Of a DNA stretch of 64,000 nt, positions 50,414 through 61,264 are shown in pieces. A program made the position numbers and the translations under genes. How positions within the stretch are numbered: the first letter of the stretch is position 1; each line of letters opens with the position of its first letter. This stretch comes from Mauremys mutica. Its lineage: Eukaryota > Chordata > Testudines > Geoemydidae. Below the pieces are notes generated by a model, which saw only the letters and a program-made list of their open reading frames with translations, was not told the origin of the DNA and ran no database searches. Location: positions 30,588,965 through 30,652,964 of the forward strand of contig NC_059082.1 of NCBI RefSeq assembly GCF_020497125.1, read 5' to 3'.

Positions 50414-50619
50414 GTACCAGTTAATGTATTATTATACAGGAGCCTCATTATTTTACAGAGGCTCTTATACTATACATGAGACAGTAATGCAAGTCATAAG
50501 TTTCATATAACTATAGCATTCAGAACAATATCCCATTAAGCAGTGATTAAACACCTTTTTTTGCCCCCACAAAACCACTAATCATTTCTTCATGGAAAGG
50601 TAAACATGGTCTACTGGTC

Positions 50620-50830
50620 TGAATAACAGACTAGCAGCTAGGAATCCCTGAATTCTAAATCCAGCTCTGAGAATGACTCCCTCTGTGACTTTAGAAAAAT
50701 CCCTTAATCTCTGCCGCAGTGTGCCCATCTGTAAAACGAGGATAATTAATAACACTTACCTATTTCACAGCTGGGTAGGAGGCAGCAAAGATGAATTAAT
50801 GTTTGCAAGGCACTCTGAAGAGGAAAGTAC
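50620..50830 (+). repeat. MIR/CORE-SINE-like repeat
   Basis: The order of words 'tctgaataacagactagcag', 'aatccagctctg', 'ctctgtgactttagaaaaatc', 'atctgtaaaacgaggataat' and 'aatgtttgcaaggca' follows the MIR consensus as I recall it. No target duplication is visible, as usual for old copies. Confidence 0.7.
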
Positions 50831-52777
50831 TATCTACGTGTTAAACACTGTTAGTTTTCAAGCCTGCCCCAGTTAAACTCATATTTCAACACTTGTTTTA
50901 CATTAGTAATGCAAAAAAGTGGGAAAACGTATGGAAAAATCTGCACCAGGAAAAAATACTTTTTAATGTGATGATCTATTTAACTGTGCATTATTCACTA
51001 GATGATATAGGCAGGGATGCTAGCACTGCCTATTCATAAGATTAAACCAACACTTCCCATGATAAGAGCTTGTTTTTGGTTGCCTATAAGTTTGGCAAAC
51101 TATAATCATTTGAGCTGAAATTTCACATGCTGGGTGACTGTCAAGATGTTTGATAAATTTTAGCCAAAATGGTTCAGGAATTTCCAAGAATGAGGCTAGG
51201 AAAAAAGATATATAGCTTTATCCAAGTGTATAAGTCTTTACAAAAATTGCAGTTCATGCTTGCTCATGGCAAAGTGTGTGCTTCATCCCTTCTCCCTCTC
51301 CCCAGTGTTGGTCCACACAGAGAATGACAGCCTGCTACTGCTATCACTTATGCCGTTACCTCAAGTGGCAGAGGTTTGGGGGGTGGATTTAAAGGTTCCA
51401 GCTCTGCTGGTGAACTGAAAACTATGTTAAGAGAACACTATTAAGACTGCAAGTTAGAAATACCATAATTAAGGTTGCCTGGCCCTGGGCATGTGTGAAC
51501 AGTGATTTTTCAAAGGCTTAGAACTTTGCAAAATTTGGGTGGATTTAGGTGGGGATGGGAAAAGGCACTTCTCTGACACTAAGGCCAGCCCTGTCAAATT
51601 TCAAATCCCTGCTCCAAAAGCATAAGGGTGTTACAGCTTCTCAAACAAGAGATCACTAGTATTGTTTTTAACATGGGCAAACAATACAGGTCCGCCCCGC
51701 TTCGTTCTTAGAAACAGCCAAACAAATTTAGCTGAAATTTGCCAAAAGAATTCAGCCTAAGGCAGCATGGAAAATTTTAGCCTAAGTGGTTATACTTTGG
51801 CAAAGTTATAAGCAACTGTAAACAGGGGCTTATAGTGGGAATTTTGAGATGACGTTAATAATAAGTGTTACTACATACAAAGACCCATCATAGGATAACA
51901 TATGCAAAAACATTCAGAAAAAAATAGGACTATAAAGGAAACTGGGCAAATTATTCAATAGTTTATTGGATGAACTTCACTTTTTTTGTGTGCAAACAAA
52001 TTGAACTTTATAAATGTGTTCATTACTTGAAATGGTTCAAACCACTTTGTCAGAACATATTTTAGTGCACGAATTGTTTTCAAACTATTTGATTTGATGA
52101 TACATTGCACAATTCACTATTTAGTGGTTTGTTATTGGTGTCCTAATTCACATTAAAAAAAACAAAATAAACAAAATAAAAAAAGTCCAAATGAATTGTA
52201 ATATTTGCCTACCCTTTTTTAATAAGTCAATAGAAAAATATAAAAAGTTGATCTATCCTTAAAAATGTATTTAGACCCGGGACTTGATTCAAAGCCCAAT
52301 GCAGTCAATGACTTCAATGTGCTTTAGATAAGGCATACAACTACAGAATGTGTTTTTAAATTCGGTGACTTTTATATTAAAAAAGGGCTTACATTTTAGA
52401 AGGAAATGCATAAGAAGGAAAAATTTAAAAGAAGCATAAACACTGATAGAAAATGATGATTGCGGAGTGTGGAAGGAGAAAAGAATACAGCAGAATTAGA
52501 ACTTTTTAACAGAGCTTGATTGCCCTATAAATCTGTTACGGATTCCCTGAATTTCAATATTGTTTTTAAAATGGGGCAAATGTTCACAGTGCTGTATATG
52601 CTTTTAGACACATGAATGAAGTCACATGAAAGATGATGGGCTCCACAGACCTAAAATCCCTGAAATGCTCTGCACTGGTACCCTTTGTTTAGGGACATTA
52701 TTATAAAAAGACTGTTATAATGGACAAATGTGTTGTGCTCTAAAATCCTTGGCTACTACATTTATTTATTTTAGCTA

Positions 52778-52957
<180 letters not shown>

Positions 52958-53675
52958 TCAGCTGATCAGCTTACAAATGAAGATTTTTTTTCCCCTCAAG
53001 GTTATTAAATAGACAAAGAGAAAGAGGGAAATAAGGTTCTCACATGAACTAGCAATGACACATGGAACCTTTTCTCTTTCAGTCTTCATTTCAAATTCAG
53101 GTTAGATTAGTAGTGATTGAAATCTTTACCATCTGATACATTTTGGTAGCCACCAGTTTTATGTGATTCTCTGCCATGCTCCTAGCGGATGGTCGTCCCT
53201 ATCACTAAAATCACCATCACCTTTGGCACCCTCTGTAGAGAAGCCAAGGCTGGAAAGTCAAGTGTTCCCCCACACTTCCCAGGTAAAGGTTGAGGCACAT
53301 TGGTACGGCAGTGTAGGAAGCTGGCACTTCTGTTACCAATGTCATACCTGCCTTGTGGAGAGAGGACTTCAGTCTCTAAAACTGTGCCTCTAAGTCTTTT
53401 AGTCAGTATCAAAATACACACAAAAAGAAAATAAAAACAAAGAAAAAAAACTAGGGTGTGGGTCAGGAAGAGATGACGAATCTCCTTCAAATTAATTTTC
53501 TTGTCCATTCACTGACCAGCTTTGACATTTGTTTCTGGAGTCATACAAAAAAGAAGCAATGTAAGCAGCTCACATTTAAGACAAGAGTTCATGAAAGTCA
53601 AAATGTTATACAGGACTACAGAATAAACTACTGAACATCTGACTCTTCCATTTATGGTGACCTTGTAATGAGTCT

Positions 53676-53735
53676 GATCTAGCTCCTACTGAAGTCAATG
53701 GGAATCTTTCCACTGACTTTCACAGGAGCTAGATC
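53676..53735. repeat. 60-bp hairpin repeat ('gaagtcaatggga' core)
   Basis: GATCTAGCTCCT at the left is exactly inverted as AGGAGCTAGATC at the right. Inside, 'actgaagtcaatgggaa' pairs imperfectly with 'ttccactgactttca'. Confidence 0.85.
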
Positions 53736-55230
53736 GAGCTCGGAGTACTATTTATAGTTCGGTGACAAAACCTCATGTGGCACTAGCGGAATAAAACAAA
53801 TATCAAACTAAGAGCAATTCTTAAGTCAAAATATCTGGTCATTAATGTTTCTGCTTTTACAGACATTTTTTTCCAGTCTGTATTTTGAACATTTAACAAT
53901 AGTCTAAGTAGCTCTAAAGCTCACCCAGCATCATAATGAGAAAGTAACTTAAAATACTTAAAAAGTAACTTGGAAAGTGTCATGCATGAAAAGAAAGGAA
54001 TTTAGAAAAACAATGCAAAATTTAACTGGAGGTCAATTTAAGCTCTTGAGCACTTGAAAAGACTTCTACATGTCAGCTTTTTCTCCCTTCATATTTTATA
54101 TAAAATAAGCTTAATTATAATGACACCAGAAAGAAAGTTATAATACTGTCTCTACATGATGAAAGAGCAGAATGGCCTTTTAGCATCTAGCTGCCCAAGA
54201 AAGAGGAGTTATTTGGTAATATTTCACAGTTGTTGATATGACATTTTGTGTCAAAGAAAGAAGATAATTCTGTACATCAGATCATATCCATTACTAGACC
54301 AGAGTTCTTAACTTCAAAGGTGGCCAAAATGAACAAATTGCCTACAAAAAGATCTTGGAGGAGACAAGTACGCAGACGATGCTGTTAGCAAATTAGAACG
54401 ATGTCAATCCTATCTGGGGTGATCTTCAGACAGTTTCTGTTCTATTCATAATCTCATGTCTCAAAGGCACCAGCAGTGACAGAAAATGGAAAATACCATA
54501 ACTGCTGGACATCCATTGAAAGAGACAAATGAGGAATCTAGGTGCCATGTGCATTGCAGTGAAAACCCAGATTAAATTTCCTAATCACTGTTACCCAAGA
54601 GGATTATAGAGTACAAAGCTTAGGCAAGCAGCAAAAATTACATCTACAATACTTGTGACACATAAGGTGAGACTTGTAATTTATAATTGCTCAGACGAGC
54701 ACCCAGGTCAGTACCTATAAGATTCATACAAGGTCCATATACTGAGAGCTAGTAGAATCAAGTGCCACAAGGACAAAAGTCAACATGACAAATAGAAAGC
54801 ATTACACCAACATCTACATCTAGAGGGTCATACATATTCCTGAGAATGTCGTTTCAGAAACCTAACAACTTTATAAAATTACTTTTAAAAAAAGAAAGAT
54901 TTGTGGTACCAAAAATAAATTAGACTCCCCCCAAATACACATTTTCAAAGATTCTACATTCTTCACATACATGTATATATACATATGTCTGTGTACACAA
55001 ACACAAATGTTTTCATCGTATTGAGATACAGAGTGGAAAGTATACAGAACACTCAAAACATTCTGGCATCTAGCAGCCCAGCAGTTGCAGCAGCAAGAAC
55101 AGGGACACAGTATATTAAAGACTAGGGGCCAGCATCTTCTAGACCTTTAATATGGCCCTAAAATGCCAGTCATCGAATGCCACAGACATCTGGTTTTCCC
55201 TTAAATTAGCTTAGAGGATCTGAGCCAAAG

Positions 55231-55272
55231 CTCACTGAAGTCAATAAAAAGCCTCTCATTGACTTCAGTGAG
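55231..55272. repeat. Perfect 15-bp hairpin repeat ('gaagtcaat' core)
   Basis: CTCACTGAAGTCAAT is exactly inverted at the right end, with a 12-nt loop. Confidence 0.9.
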
Positions 55273-55865
55273 TTTTCCATCAGGCCTTTAGTTTCTCCAA
55301 GACAAAAACTGGAGCTACAAGTGGTCAGCACCTTCGCAAACAAGGCCAAAAAGGTCTTTCATTTGTTGTACACTCTGATTAATCTCTGATCCAGACTTCA
55401 AGAACAAACCTATCATATGTTCTATTTTGCAGATAAACTGAGCCCTCTATTTGACTTGGCTGAACTCTGTCTTGGAGGCCATTCAGTCACCACAATAGTA
55501 AGAATTACTGAAAATTTTATGTAAGTTTGTATTTCCTTCATCAGCAATTTTTCTAGTAGTACAGTATTGCTGTTTTCTCCTCCCTACTAACCCGCATGTC
55601 ATTAAGTCATTTTGAAGCCTCGCCTTGTGTTATGTCTGGCACATTAGTGGGCAGAGAAGTTGTCAGCAGTATAGGTAGAAGGAGACAACACAATATGTTA
55701 AAAACCTGAAGATGACAGGCAAGAAGGGAGAGAGACAGTCAGACAGAGAAGAAATTATACCCAGCTAATAGATTGTTATTTAAAACATACACAGCATATA
55801 GATTCCATGATGAGTAAGACCTATGACAAATCAACATTGGCACTGCAGCCTAGACATTATCCCAA

Positions 55866-55946
55866 ATTAACAGTGGCATGCCCTATCCTGTGTAACAAGG
55901 CACACATTGCTTAATATATTTCTTGGTGAGATGGAAAAGTGAACAG
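55866..55946 (-). repeat. Inverted relative of the sequence at 60821-60900
   Basis: Read on the minus strand it aligns over about 80 bp with 60821-60900, sharing 'gttcacttttccat', 'tcaccaagaaat', 'tacacaggata' and 'actgttaat/attgttaat'. Probably fragments of one LINE family in opposite orientation on the two sides of the Harbinger insertion. Confidence 0.65.
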
Positions 55947-56117
55947 TGACACACGTGCCCTTATTATTATGCACAAATAGAACTTTTTGGTTCATATCTT
56001 GAAGGATGTAGAATCACAAATCTATGTACAACAGGATTTACTTATTTACAACATTATTTCAAAGCCTCTTTCTGTCCTCATTGATTCATTTTCACTCCAA
56101 ACGAAAAACATTCCTAA

Positions 56118-56198
56118 GGTGAAATCCTTGCCCTGCTGAAGTCAATGGGGTGAGTTGGTGAGAAGTTGCATTTACTTCAGTGGGGCCAGGATTTCACC
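56118..56198. repeat. 81-bp hairpin repeat ('gaagtcaatggg' core)
   Basis: GGTGAAATCC at the left is inverted as GGATTTCACC at the right; 'ctgaagtcaatgggg' pairs roughly with 'tttacttcagtgggg'. Confidence 0.85.
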
Positions 56199-56660
56199 CT
56201 AATCTTTTTTCAATATTTGTTCCAGGTTCTTCCATCCCCCTAATAATTCTGTCACCCATCTCTTAACCCCTTTTGTCAATGCTAGATCTTATCTGAGGGC
56301 TTGGCTACACTTACAAGTTGCAGCGCTGGGAGTTACAGCGCTGGTCATGCAGCTGTGTAGGGCCAGCGCTGGAGTGTGGCCACACTGACAGCTACCAGCG
56401 CTGCAGTGTGGCCACACTTGCAGCACTTTCCTGCGCTGTATTGAGAGGTGCATTGTGGGCAGCTATCCCACAGAGCACCTCGTCCCATTTTGGCGCTGAG
56501 TATTGTGGGAAGGGGAAGGAAGTGTGCGGGTCATTCCGCTTCCTGTGCCAACGCCCCGTGGTGCATCGCTTCACATCCCAGCATTCACTCTTTCCGGCAA
56601 CGTTTGGTGCCATTGTGAGTGTCTTTCTGTTTTACTCTCTGTGTGTGAATCGCGATTTCT

Positions 56661-57985
56661 GTGGCAAATGGAGCCCGAGCTGCTGAGGACTGTGCTGATG
56701 AGTGTCGCCAGCACACAACACGTTTGGCAGTCGAGCTATTCCTTCAGCTCCAAAGTGACAGTGAGGAGTCTGACGATGATATCGATATCGATTCTCCTGC
56801 CGCGTGTGACACTAAAGTGCTTGTGGCATTCACGGAAATGCTCAGCACCGTTGAACACCGCTTTTGGGCTCAGGAAACAAGCACTGACTGGTGGGATCAC
56901 ATCGTCATGGAAGTCTGGGATGACGAACAGTGGCTGCAGAACTTTCGTATGAGAAAAGCCACTTTCATGGGACTGTGTGCTGAGCTCGCCCCCACTCTGC
57001 GGCGCAAGGACACAAGATTGAGAGCTGCCCTGACGGTGAAAAAGCGGGTGGCTATTGCAATCTGGAAGCTGGCAACTCCAGACAGCTACCGGTCAGTCGG
57101 GAACCAGTTTGGAGTGGGAAAGTCGACCGTTGGAATTGTTTTGATGCAAGTTTGCAAGGCAATTAATCGCATCCTGCTAAGAAAGACCGTGACTCTGGGG
57201 AGCGTGCAGGACATTGTGGATGGCTTTGCACAAATGGGTTTCCCTAACTGTGGAGGGGCGATAGATGGGACGCATATTCCTATTCTGGCACCCCCCCACC
57301 TAGCATCAGAGTACGTTAATCGGAAGGGGTATTTCTCTATATTCCTATTCTGCCCCCCCCCACCTGGCATCAGAGTACGTTAATCGTAAGGGGTATTTCT
57401 CTATGGTTCTCCAGGCGCTTGTGGATCACCGCGGGCGTTTCATTGACATTTACACAGGCTGGCCTGGAAAGGTGCATGATGCACGCATCTTTCGGAACAG
57501 TGGCCTGTTCAGGAAGATGCAGGCAGGGACTTTTTTCCCAGACAGGAAGATCACAGTAGGGGACGTCGAAATGCCCATTGTGATCCTTGGAGACCCCGCT
57601 TACCCGTTTACTGCCTTGGCTCATGAAAACCCTATACAGGGAAGCTTGACAGGAGCAAGGACCGGTTCAACTACAGGCTGAGCCGGTGCCGAATGACTGT
57701 GGAGTGTGCTTTTGGCCATTTAAAGCACGCTGGCGTTTCCTTGTATGGGAAGCTAGACTTGGGGGAAAGCAGCATCCCCGCGGTTATATGTGCTTGCTGT
57801 ACCCTCCATAATATTTGTGAAGGGAAGGGTGAAACATTCAGTCAGGCATGGACCAACCGAGGTTCAAGTCCTGGAGGGCTGAATATGCACAGCCAGAGAG
57901 CAGGGCTAATAGAGAGGCCCAGCACAGGGCTTCAAGGATTAGGGATGCCTTGAGGGAAGAATTTGAGGCTGAAAGCCAACAGTAA
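56661..57985 (+). pseudogene. PIF/Harbinger DDE transposase (HARBI1-like), frameshifted
   Basis: The main open part (56661-57383) has an acidic leader ('LQSDSEESDDDIDIDS'), a helix-turn-helix-like region ('KKRVAIAIWKLATPDSYRSV', then 'FGVGKSTVGIVL'), and the first catalytic Asp in 'GGAIDGTHIPI' of the DDE_4 nuclease. Beyond a tandem duplication (57276-57404) the frame resumes with 'IYTGWPGKVHDARIFRNSG', the second Asp in 'ILGDPAYP', and after another shift the catalytic Glu in 'VECAFGHLK', then 'CACCTLHNICE' and TAA at about 57983. Breaks: a shift near 56707-56722 (the likely original ATG is 56668 in another frame), the duplication, a shift at about 57616-57690, and a pair of shifts around 57723-57745. 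All three catalytic residues survive but the product cannot be made whole. Confidence 0.9.
57276..57404 (+). repeat. 65/64-bp tandem duplication inside the transposase
   Basis: 57276-57340 and 57341-57404 are near-identical (both start 'attcctattctg' and end 'gggtatttctctat'), differing by a few bases in the C-run and by one base in length. The duplication follows directly after the first catalytic Asp and shifts the frame. Confidence 0.95.
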
Positions 57986-58103
57986 TGTTTGCTGCCTTGC
58001 ATGGGAGTGAATTGCACTGTTTACACTGTTATTCTATTATCCCTAAAATGATTTGCAGTGCCTCTTTCTTTACTGGGCTAAGGTATCTTTCACTATCTGC
58101 TAT

Positions 58104-58140
58104 AATAAAGACTGTTTTCAAAGCCAAGAATTGTTTTATT
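58104..58140. terminator. Convergent poly(A) signals of transposase (+) and Myb-like gene (-)
   Basis: AATAAA on the plus strand at 58104-58109, and TTTATT at 58135-58140, which is AATAAA on the minus strand. Each lies shortly after the last stop of its gene (about 57985 and 58231/58266), so the two transcripts probably overlap tail to tail by a few tens of bases. Confidence 0.7.
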
Positions 58141-58265
58141 GAAAAGAAAAAAACTTCCTTGACAGACAGACACACACACAACATTTCATGAACACAAGAG
58201 GGCAGGGGTGTGGGTTGGTGAACTGTACAGTCACAAGTTTGCATATGTCCTGTCAGGAGTGCTGT

Positions 58266-58750
58266 TTAATGAATCCTGCACTTCAGGGTGCATATACTGC
58301 ATGGGGGTTGAGTGCAGAGGGTAAGGGTGGTAGGTATCAGGGCTGGTTGGTGAACGTACAGGTGTTGGAGGCAGCTGGTGGTGGTAAGAACCTGGATGCT
58401 GGGGAAAGGTGGTTTGAGCTGACATTGGGGCACAAGGCAAAAAGCTTTGGGATGGGGGGGGGGTGGAGTAGCACGGTAGTGCTCTGCTTGCATGGCAACG
58501 AGTGACTCTATAGAGTCCGCTTGGCGTGACAGGATGCTTAGCAGCCGCTCTGTGCTTTTCCTCTTGGCCACTGCATTTCTCTTGCGGATCCTGCTTTCCT
58601 TCTCTCTCCACTCCTTCAATTCTTTACTCTCTCTAGCAGAGTGATGAAGAACAGTTTTCAACATGTCCTCCTTGCTCTTTCGGGGATTTTTCCTCAAATT
58701 GTGCAGCCTCTGTGCTGTGGTACATCTGCTCAGTCCAGCAGTCAAGGTCA
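58266..58750 (-). pseudogene. Harbinger Myb/SANT-like protein exon 2, C-terminus frameshifted
   Basis: Follows a TTTCTACAG acceptor. With the G of exon 1 it reads 'VTLTAGLSRCTTAQRLHNLR', basic 'KNPRKSKEDM', a Glu/Lys/Arg coiled-coil-like stretch ('ESKELKEWREKESRIRKR'), and 'TERLLSILSRQADSIESLVAM'. At a run of ten G (58454-58463) the frame changes. The open frame then ends at 58266 with a cysteine-rich tail. The alternative frame reads a more protein-like Pro/Ser/Tyr/His tail ('STPPPSQSFLPCAPMSAQ', 'TYHPYPLHSTPMQYMHPE') to a stop at 58231. The tail was therefore probably lost by slippage in the homopolymer. Confidence 0.8.
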
Positions 58751-59066
58751 CTGTAGAAAGCCAGAAATGTATACATTTAACAGGGCAGCATTGTATTCAC
58801 TATCTCCAGACATTAATTGCTACACTGAGGGAGTTCTTAGTCCTCAGTTTAGCATTCTTTTACCACACACATAAACACAACAGAAGCCACGCAATGGTGA
58901 GTGAGGGGTGCTTATAGAGGGAGAAGTGGGGCTTGAGTGATAGAGGGGTTCTGGTTGCTTCGGGTAATCTGGAGTGATAGAGGGGTTGAGTGAAGATGAA
59001 GCTGCAGGGGTGATCTTCACTATCTCCCTATCTCTTCACTAAAGAGTCTCCCAACATTTTTCACAG

Positions 59067-59384
59067 GAGTTAAAATCCTGGAAGATATCTCCCTGCTGCG
59101 TGTCACTAGGGAACAGCGGGAGGCTCTTTTTACAGCAATGTGGATTCCGCCCTGGACCCTATGCGGCTTCCCTGTGTTCAGAAATGGTCCCCCCCCGCCC
59201 CCCCACCCCTCGCGGCACAGTGGCGCGGACGCGTCAGCGTGACTGGGACAAGGAACACAGTGGCTCTCCCTATAAAACCTGCGCAGGCATATTGCCCACC
59301 GCTCTGGCTGAAACTTTTGCTGAGATCACTGCAGCCGATTACCGCGACGTGATAGACCACATCAATGGGCTATTCCACATCTAG
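59067..59384 (+). pseudogene. Unrecognised nested frame in the intron of the Myb-like gene (copy 2)
   Basis: A canonical acceptor 'catttttcacag' precedes it. One frame runs open from 59067 to TAG at 59382-59384, with 'FRPGPYAASLCSEM' and ending 'ETFAEITAADYRDVIDHING' then LFHI. In a neighbouring frame the first part reads 'VKILEDISLLRVTREQREAL', which resembles the start of copy 1 ('REITLRRVSRRERER') better, so one shift near 59130-59140 is likely. A donor-like ATG|GTGAGT upstream at about 58895 mirrors ATG|GTAAGC in copy 1. It lies within the intron of the minus-strand Myb-like gene and downstream of the transposase. Function and family unknown. Confidence 0.55.
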
Positions 59385-59457
59385 GCTGGCATGCATGCAG
59401 CCCTAAACCCCCTTCCTCTCCAGAAACATTTCCACCCAGAAAATAAAAGCCGCTTAC

Positions 59458-59989
59458 CGGTAACCCGCTCCTCTGCTTGTCCTTCTGCAACTGCTGGCTG
59501 CTGCGATTGGGTACTTTCCTCCTGGCTTGAGAAGAGCTCCTGGCTGCATGCCCACTCTGGGGTGTCTTCCCCCATCCCAGTAGCTTCACTCGCGTTTTCC
59601 TCCCCCCCCACCTCCGCATCCGCCTGCGCCTCCTCCTCCTCCTGTCCCCCAGCCTGCTCAGAAGTGTCCATCGTTGTCCTGGGATTGGCAGTGGGGTCAC
59701 CCCCAAGTATCGCGTCCATCTCCCTGTAAAAACGGCAGGTCGTGGGGGCAGCCCCGGATCGGCGATTCCCCTCACGGGCTTTGTAATAGGCACTCCGCAG
59801 CTCTTTAACTTTCACCCTGCATTGTAGTGCGTCCCGATCATGGCCCCTATCCAGCATGGACCTTGATACCTGCTCAAAGATATCGTAATTCCTACGGCTG
59901 GAGCACAGCGGGGACTGCACAGCTTCCTCCCCCCAAACACTAATGAGGTCCTGCAATTCGCCAGTGCTCCATGCTAAAGGGCGGGTCAC
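59458..59989 (-). CDS. Harbinger Myb/SANT-like protein exon 1 (second copy)
   Basis: From an acceptor-like CTTGCCTCAG at 59990 the frame reads 'VTRPLAWSTGELQDLISVWG', completing a Myb/SANT-like domain with 'RDALQCRVKVKELRSAYYKA' and 'CRFYREMDAILGG'. A Glu/Gln-rich acidic region follows ('GGQEEEEAQADAEVGGEEN'). It ends GTT ACC G|GTAAGC at 59458, in phase with the exon at 58750. The true start codon is unclear: no ATG fits well after the acceptor, so a short upstream exon may supply it. It is distinct from the copy at 44074-44650 (clearly different residues), so the two elements belong to different subfamilies. Confidence 0.75.
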
Positions 59990-60281
59990 CTGAGGCAAGA
60001 GCAGTAGAGTGCAAACTGATGAGCAGAGTGGCTGAACAGGAATTCTGGGATAACTCCTTATTCCCTGGAGGACAATTAAAGCGCTGGTGAGTGTCCACAC
60101 CTGCTGAGCAGCGCTGGATCACCAGCGCTGCACTCCTTATACCCCAGCCGGGATGGGTTTTCAGCCAGCGCTGCAACCAGGGAGTTGCAGCACTGGTTGT
60201 GCCCTGCAAGTGTGGACGGGGTGTAATTGCAGCGCTAGAAAGCCTCCACCAGCGCTGCAACTTGTAAGTGTAGCCAAGCCC

Positions 60282-60901
60282 TGAGATAGGGTAACTAGAA
60301 CTGAACACAGTTAATCAGGTGAGTGAACGCTGTACCACTGATGTATATAAAAGCAATATACAAATATTAGCATAATAATTAGAATTTAATACAGTGTAAC
60401 ATGTAAATATAATATGAATAGTAGTATAATATTAGTATAATAATCATTACTATAATAAGCATCATTTATATAATAACATATTTTCAGTACTGTTTTCAAT
60501 CTTCTTTATATATAGACTGAATTTTTGTTTGTATTTTTACCCACTGCTTCACATAGCTAAAAAGTTTGCATTGATCTATCCACTATGATAACCACCTCTT
60601 TTTCCTGGTTGGTTACATTTAAGTTAGAACCCAGTAATGTGTCTGAGAAATTAAAATTATTATTCTAGTGTGCATTAGCTTGCATTGGCAACACTGCATT
60701 TCATCTGCCACCCTACTGTCCATTCGCCTAGTTTTGTTTGGTACCTACAAGAATTCTTCAGTTTTCTCTAGTCTTGACTAACCCACATAATATTTTTGCC
60801 TATAAATATTACTGCATCATTGTTCACTTTTCCATTTCACCAAGAAATGTATTAACCAATGCATGTCCTATTACACAGGATACAGCATTCCATTGTTAAT
60901 C
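60282..60901 (+). mobile_element. CR1-like LINE relic interrupted by the Harbinger element
   Basis: After the TGA duplication, words such as 'actagaactgaacacagtta', 'gtgcattagcttgcattgg', 'catttcatctgccaccc' and 'gttcacttttcc' appear in the order of antisense CR1 sequence common in turtles and birds. Bases 56200-56296 on the other side of the Harbinger element look like its continuation ('cttttgtcaatgctagatc'). Heavily diverged. Confidence 0.5.
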
Positions 60902-61073
60902 TTTTGTGATGGTGAAAACAGACCCCATATTCAGGATCAATAAATGTTTTCTGAGTTCAGTCTCTCTGTTCTCTGTCTCTCACATACAAAGAAAAAAAGT
61001 AGCACTTCAGTGTTCTATAGTAATGGCCCCAAATGCTACATCTTGTGTGAATGCTTTGGTACAGTTACAGATA

Positions 61074-61262
61074 CACCTCTAGCCCGATATAACACTGTCC
61101 TCGGGAGCCAAAAAATCTTACCGCGTTATAGGTGAAACCATGTTATATTGAACTTGCTTTGATCCGCCGGAGTGCTCAGCCCCGCCCCCCCCAGAGCGCT
61201 GCTTTACTGCGTTATATGCTAATTCATGTTATATCGGGTCGTGTTATATTGGGGTAGAGGTG
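61074..61262. mobile_element. Tc1/mariner-type MITE (189 bp)
   Basis: The ends CACCTCTAGCCCGATATAAC and, inverted, CACCTCTACCCCAATATAAC are flanked by TA dinucleotides (61072-61073 and 61263-61264), the target site of Tc1/mariner transposons. Internal 'gcgttata' words are repeated. No transposase. Confidence 0.85.
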
Positions 61263-61264
61263 TA

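Larger units (their letters stand above)
56297..60281. mobile_element. Complete PIF/Harbinger element (3985 bp) with TGA duplication
   Basis: The 33-nt termini at 56297-56329 and 60249-60281 are perfect inverted copies, starting GGGCTTGGCTACACTTACAA. TGA is duplicated at 56294-56296 and 60282-60284. Each end has four exact CAGCGCTG octamers within about 200 bp. It carries a transposase gene (+, left), a two-exon Myb/SANT-like gene (-, right) and a nested plus-strand frame. Transposase and Myb-like gene point at each other and end in neighbouring poly(A) signals. Intact ends with broken genes suggest an insertion that is not recent but not ancient. It interrupts a CR1-like relic. Confidence 0.95.
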
